DNA from: an uncultured Actinomycetes bacterium
GTDB taxonomy: Bacteria; Actinomycetota; Actinomycetes; S36-B12
DNA: 14,271 nt
NCBI GenBank assembly: GCA_903918595.1
Contig: CAIXFB010000045.1
Location: 1 to 14,271 of the forward strand
Direction: 5' to 3'
Part shown: piece after piece, positions 12,509 through 14,271 of the stretch
Layout: the number at the start of each line of letters is the position of its first letter
Position numbering within the stretch: position 1 is the first letter of the stretch
Made by a program: the position numbers and the translations under genes
The notes under the pieces: generated by a model
The model's database searches: none
Told to the model about the DNA's origin: nothing
The model's input: only the letters and a program-made list of their open reading frames with translations

Positions 12509-12898
12509 ATGACCACAAACACTGAGACTTTCCAAACAACATTTGATTTCGTGCTTCCCCGAGGGTACGTAGACGGAGAGGGCAAGGTTCATCGAGAAGG
12601 CACGATGCGACTTGCCACGGCACGCGATGAACTCATGCCTCTACTCGATCCGAAGGTTCGGGAAAATGGCGCATTTCTCTCGCTCGTTCTCCTTGCGCGG
12701 GTTGTAACGAGGTTGGGAACGCTCCCCTCCATTGATGATCAAATGATGGGCGGTCTTTGGGCGACAGATCTCGCATTCCTTCAGGATCTCTACCGTCAAA
12801 TCAACTCGGAGGGCCACACCCTGATCGAGGTGTCTTGTCCCTCCTGCTCATCGAATTTTGCGGTCGATTTAGCAGGTGGTGGCCTGGGGGAAGCATGA
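12509..12898 (+). CDS. tail assembly protein (gpE/gp41-like) of the CIS
   Basis: A 129-residue protein. Residues 13-34 (FDFVLPRGYVDGEGKVHREG) and 33-100 (MRLATARDEL, DPKVRENGAFLSLVLLARVVTRLG, TDLAFLQDLYRQIN) match the tail-assembly protein found right after tube genes in eCIS and Mu-like tails. The family is thought to act as an assembly chaperone rather than a stable structural part. The C-terminus adds a single CPSC pair (C110, C113) in EVSCPSCSSNF, half of a zinc-finger-like unit; a metal site would need a second pair from another subunit. It starts 11 bp after the tube gene with AGGA upstream, and its TGA overlaps the next ATG by 4 bp, a sign of translational coupling. Confidence 0.82.
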   Translation: MTTNTETFQTTFDFVLPRGYVDGEGKVHREGTMRLATARDELMPLLDPKVRENGAFLSLVLLARVVTRLGTLPSIDDQMMGGLWATDLAFLQDLYRQINSEGHTLIEVSCPSCSSNFAVDLAGGGLGEA

Positions 12899-13053
12899 CG
12901 GCTGGGGCCGATGTGCTTTGGGAAGACATCGGTTTTCTAGCCTTCCACCTTCATTGGTCAATGAACGACCTTCTTGACCTCCCGCACGGGCTCCGCCAAC
13001 AACTCGTTGAGCAAACTCGTGTTCTTGCTCGGAACGGAAGCTCGCATGGCTGA
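12895..13053 (+). CDS. DUF6760-type small CIS protein
   Basis: A 52-residue protein starting at the ATG inside the ATGA overlap with the tail-assembly gene. The core VLWEDIGFLAFHLHWSMNDLLDLPHGLRQQLVEQTRVL matches the small DUF6760 proteins found in eCIS clusters between tail-assembly and later structural genes. The pattern is an acidic residue before (A/G)FLAFHxHW, a short turn, then a basic helix. It is probably helical throughout with no membrane segment. Its role is unknown; position suggests assembly or baseplate function. A longer frame upstream is only the shadow of the preceding gene. Its end overlaps the next gene by 8 bp. Confidence 0.75.
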   Translation: MTAGADVLWEDIGFLAFHLHWSMNDLLDLPHGLRQQLVEQTRVLARNGSSHG

Positions 13054-14271
13054 GGACAAGACTCCCGATCCTGGGCCTAATGTTCGCGGGGCATACCGGG
13101 GAGATTTCCTTTCTCTTCCGCCCATGCAGCCTTTAGTTTCTCCTATGGAACTCAATATTGCGGCGCCCGAGAACTATGTGGTGACTCGCCGAGTAACGGC
13201 TGTTGCGCGAACCTCGCTCACTCATAGTCGGATCGCGGATTTTTCTGGCTCATTCACTGCCTCGCCGCTATCTTTACGTACGCGCCAAGTGAGTCCGCCT
13301 CGAACCAAGCCGGGACCATTAGCAGGACCGATCGACTCGGATGATGACGGTGATTCAGAACAGGCATCGGCACTTGAGGGGCTTCAGATCCTTCCGAGAA
13401 ACTTGACTCCAAGACCCTCAGTCGAACGAAGTAAGCCGAAGCGTCCCCAAGGCTCAAAGAAGGTGCGCACAGCTATTCCGTCGGATAGGCGAGTAAACGT
13501 CATTGAGTCTGACCCCGGTTCCCCCGCACCTATCGGTGATTCCTCAACACCGCCTCTTGTTGACGTGACGATGCCCGCTACTGCCACCATCACCCCCGAC
13601 GGTCAATTGCTGACAAGCAGGCTCCGGATGCGCAGATCCGTCGAGACTCCGGCACCCGAGCTCGAGCCACCTTCTTCTAAAGAGATCCCTCCCACACTCA
13701 CAGCCAATCCCCCTTCAGCACTCCCCGGTAACTCTCGCTCCAGGTCGCTAGGGGACCCATCTGTAACGGCACCTACTCCGGCGGTTGAGCTCAACAACGT
13801 AAGTCCTCTTCCAGGCACCAACCCCACCCCGCCAGTCCTCCCGCTACTCAACGAAACTGCCGTGGAAGGCGGAGCCAAAGGCACATCAGTGGGCCAGGGT
13901 CAAGGTGCACCGCCCGTGTCGACATCACCACCTTCAGCTCCGGCTCCCGCCGTTACACCCGCTGCGTCCTCACCCGCTGCGTCCTCACCCGCTGCGTCCT
14001 CACCCGCTGCGTCCTCACCCACACAAACCCCGCGCACACCAACACCCATCACAACACCAGCAGCAGGTGCAGAACGACCCTCAGCACCAGCTCCAACCGC
14101 TACACCCTCTGCGTCCTCACCCACAGAAACCCCGCGCACACCAACACCACCCACACCGGTGGATACGTCAACACCCGTCACGACACCAGAAAATGCACCG
14201 GTCAATGCACAAACTCCAACAGTTACGCCCTCTGCGTCCTCACCCACACAAACCCCGCGCACACCAACACC
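13046..14271 (+). CDS. Pro/Thr/Ser/Ala-rich repeat protein of CIS cluster, 3' end missing
   Basis: The frame runs from the ATG at 13046 to the right edge without a stop (408 codons), so only the N-terminal part is seen. Residues 1-75 have ordinary composition (YRGDFLSLPPMQPLVSPMEL, ENYVVTRRVTAVARTSLTHS). From about residue 85 the sequence becomes low-complexity, with acidic patches (DSDDDGD) and basic patches (SKPKRPQGSKK). From about 300 it is nearly all Pro, Thr, Ser and Ala, with PAASS and PTxTPRTPTP repeats. There is no signal peptide or membrane segment. It overlaps the DUF6760-type gene by 8 bp, so it belongs to the CIS operon. Candidate roles are a disordered linker in a longer spike, fibre or baseplate protein, or a length- or surface-related element. 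I do not recognise a family in the visible part. Confidence 0.8.
   Translation, partial: MAEDKTPDPGPNVRGAYRGDFLSLPPMQPLVSPMELNIAAPENYVVTRRVTAVARTSLTHSRIADFSGSFTASPLSLRTRQVSPPRTKPGPLAGPIDSDDDGDSEQASALEGLQILPRNLTPRPSVERSKPKRPQGSKKVRTAIPSDRRVNVIESDPGSPAPIGDSSTPPLVDVTMPATATITPDGQLLTSRLRMRRSVETPAPELEPPSSKEIPPTLTANPPSALPGNSRSRSLGDPSVTAPTPAVELNNVSPLPGTNPTPPVLPLLNETAVEGGAKGTSVGQGQGAPPVSTSPPSAPAPAVTPAASSPAASSPAASSPAASSPTQTPRTPTPITTPAAGAERPSAPAPTATPSASSPTETPRTPTPPTPVDTSTPVTTPENAPVNAQTPTVTPSASSPTQTPRTPT
13958..14017 (+). repeat. 15-bp coding microsatellite, four copies (PAASS)
   Basis: CCCGCTGCGTCCTCA is repeated four times without change, encoding PAASS four times. Identical third-codon bases imply very recent expansion. 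Unit length keeps the frame. Confidence 0.95.
14003..14271 (+). repeat. dispersed 40-50-bp coding repeats (SASSPTxTPRTPTP)
   Basis: The core GCGTCCTCACCCACA, followed by (C/G)AAACCCCGCGCACACC, recurs with core starts at 14009, 14111 and 14234, 102 and 123 bp apart. Copies are almost identical, and the last one reaches the window edge, so the array probably continues. Confidence 0.9.

Noticed and set aside
13900..14262. Minus-strand open frame with Gly/Val/Glu-Asp repeats at the right end
   Set aside because: It is antisense to the Pro/Thr/Ser/Ala-rich gene. Plus-strand overlap with the DUF6760-type gene and operon position favour the plus frame.
10447..14271. Prophage tail module
   Set aside because: No capsid, portal, terminase, integrase or lysis genes are seen, while DUF6760-type, eCIS-type sheath and DUF4280 proteins fit an injection system. 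A distant head module outside the window cannot be excluded.

Overview
The window looks like chromosomal DNA of an actinobacterium of moderate GC content. Three things point there: a leuS gene followed at once by a degV-family gene (a common actinobacterial order), frequent GTG starts, and the protein sequences themselves. The lineage below phylum cannot be fixed from this stretch.

Region 1 (1-5738) is ordinary housekeeping and transport. On the minus strand, leucyl-tRNA synthetase (leuS) is followed after 13 bp by a degV-type fatty-acid-binding gene that runs off the left edge. Head-to-head with leuS, and only 24 bp from it, a tight plus-strand cluster encodes a half-size FUSC-like membrane protein, an EamA/DMT transporter and a type II haloacid-dehalogenase-like HAD hydrolase.

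Region 2 (5806-14271) is one edge of a contractile injection system (CIS) locus of the extracellular/cytoplasmic type (eCIS), related to phage tails and to the CIS of Streptomyces. The plus-strand arm carries, in order, the sheath, the inner tube, a tail-assembly (gpE/gp41-like) protein, a 52-residue DUF6760-type protein and a long Pro/Thr/Ser/Ala-rich repeat protein cut by the right edge. Baseplate, spike hub, ATPase and tape-measure genes are not seen and would be expected to the right.

The minus-strand arm diverges from the same 172-bp intergenic region. It encodes a DUF4280/PAAR-like spike-tip candidate, a 40-residue membrane miniprotein, a six-helix membrane protein that looks like DsbB with every catalytic cysteine removed, and a 975-residue coiled-coil/repeat protein with PDxHxAP repeats and a strongly cationic C-terminus.

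The working model is an inference. The plus arm would build the contractile tail. The minus arm would supply the tip, a membrane docking or reception module, and a candidate cargo, tape-measure or membrane-acting protein. The divergent region has a plausible promoter whose -35 to -10 interval is spanned by a perfect inverted repeat, so the arms may be co-regulated. The tip / miniprotein / pseudo-DsbB / giant repeat protein set is the most novel part of the window.
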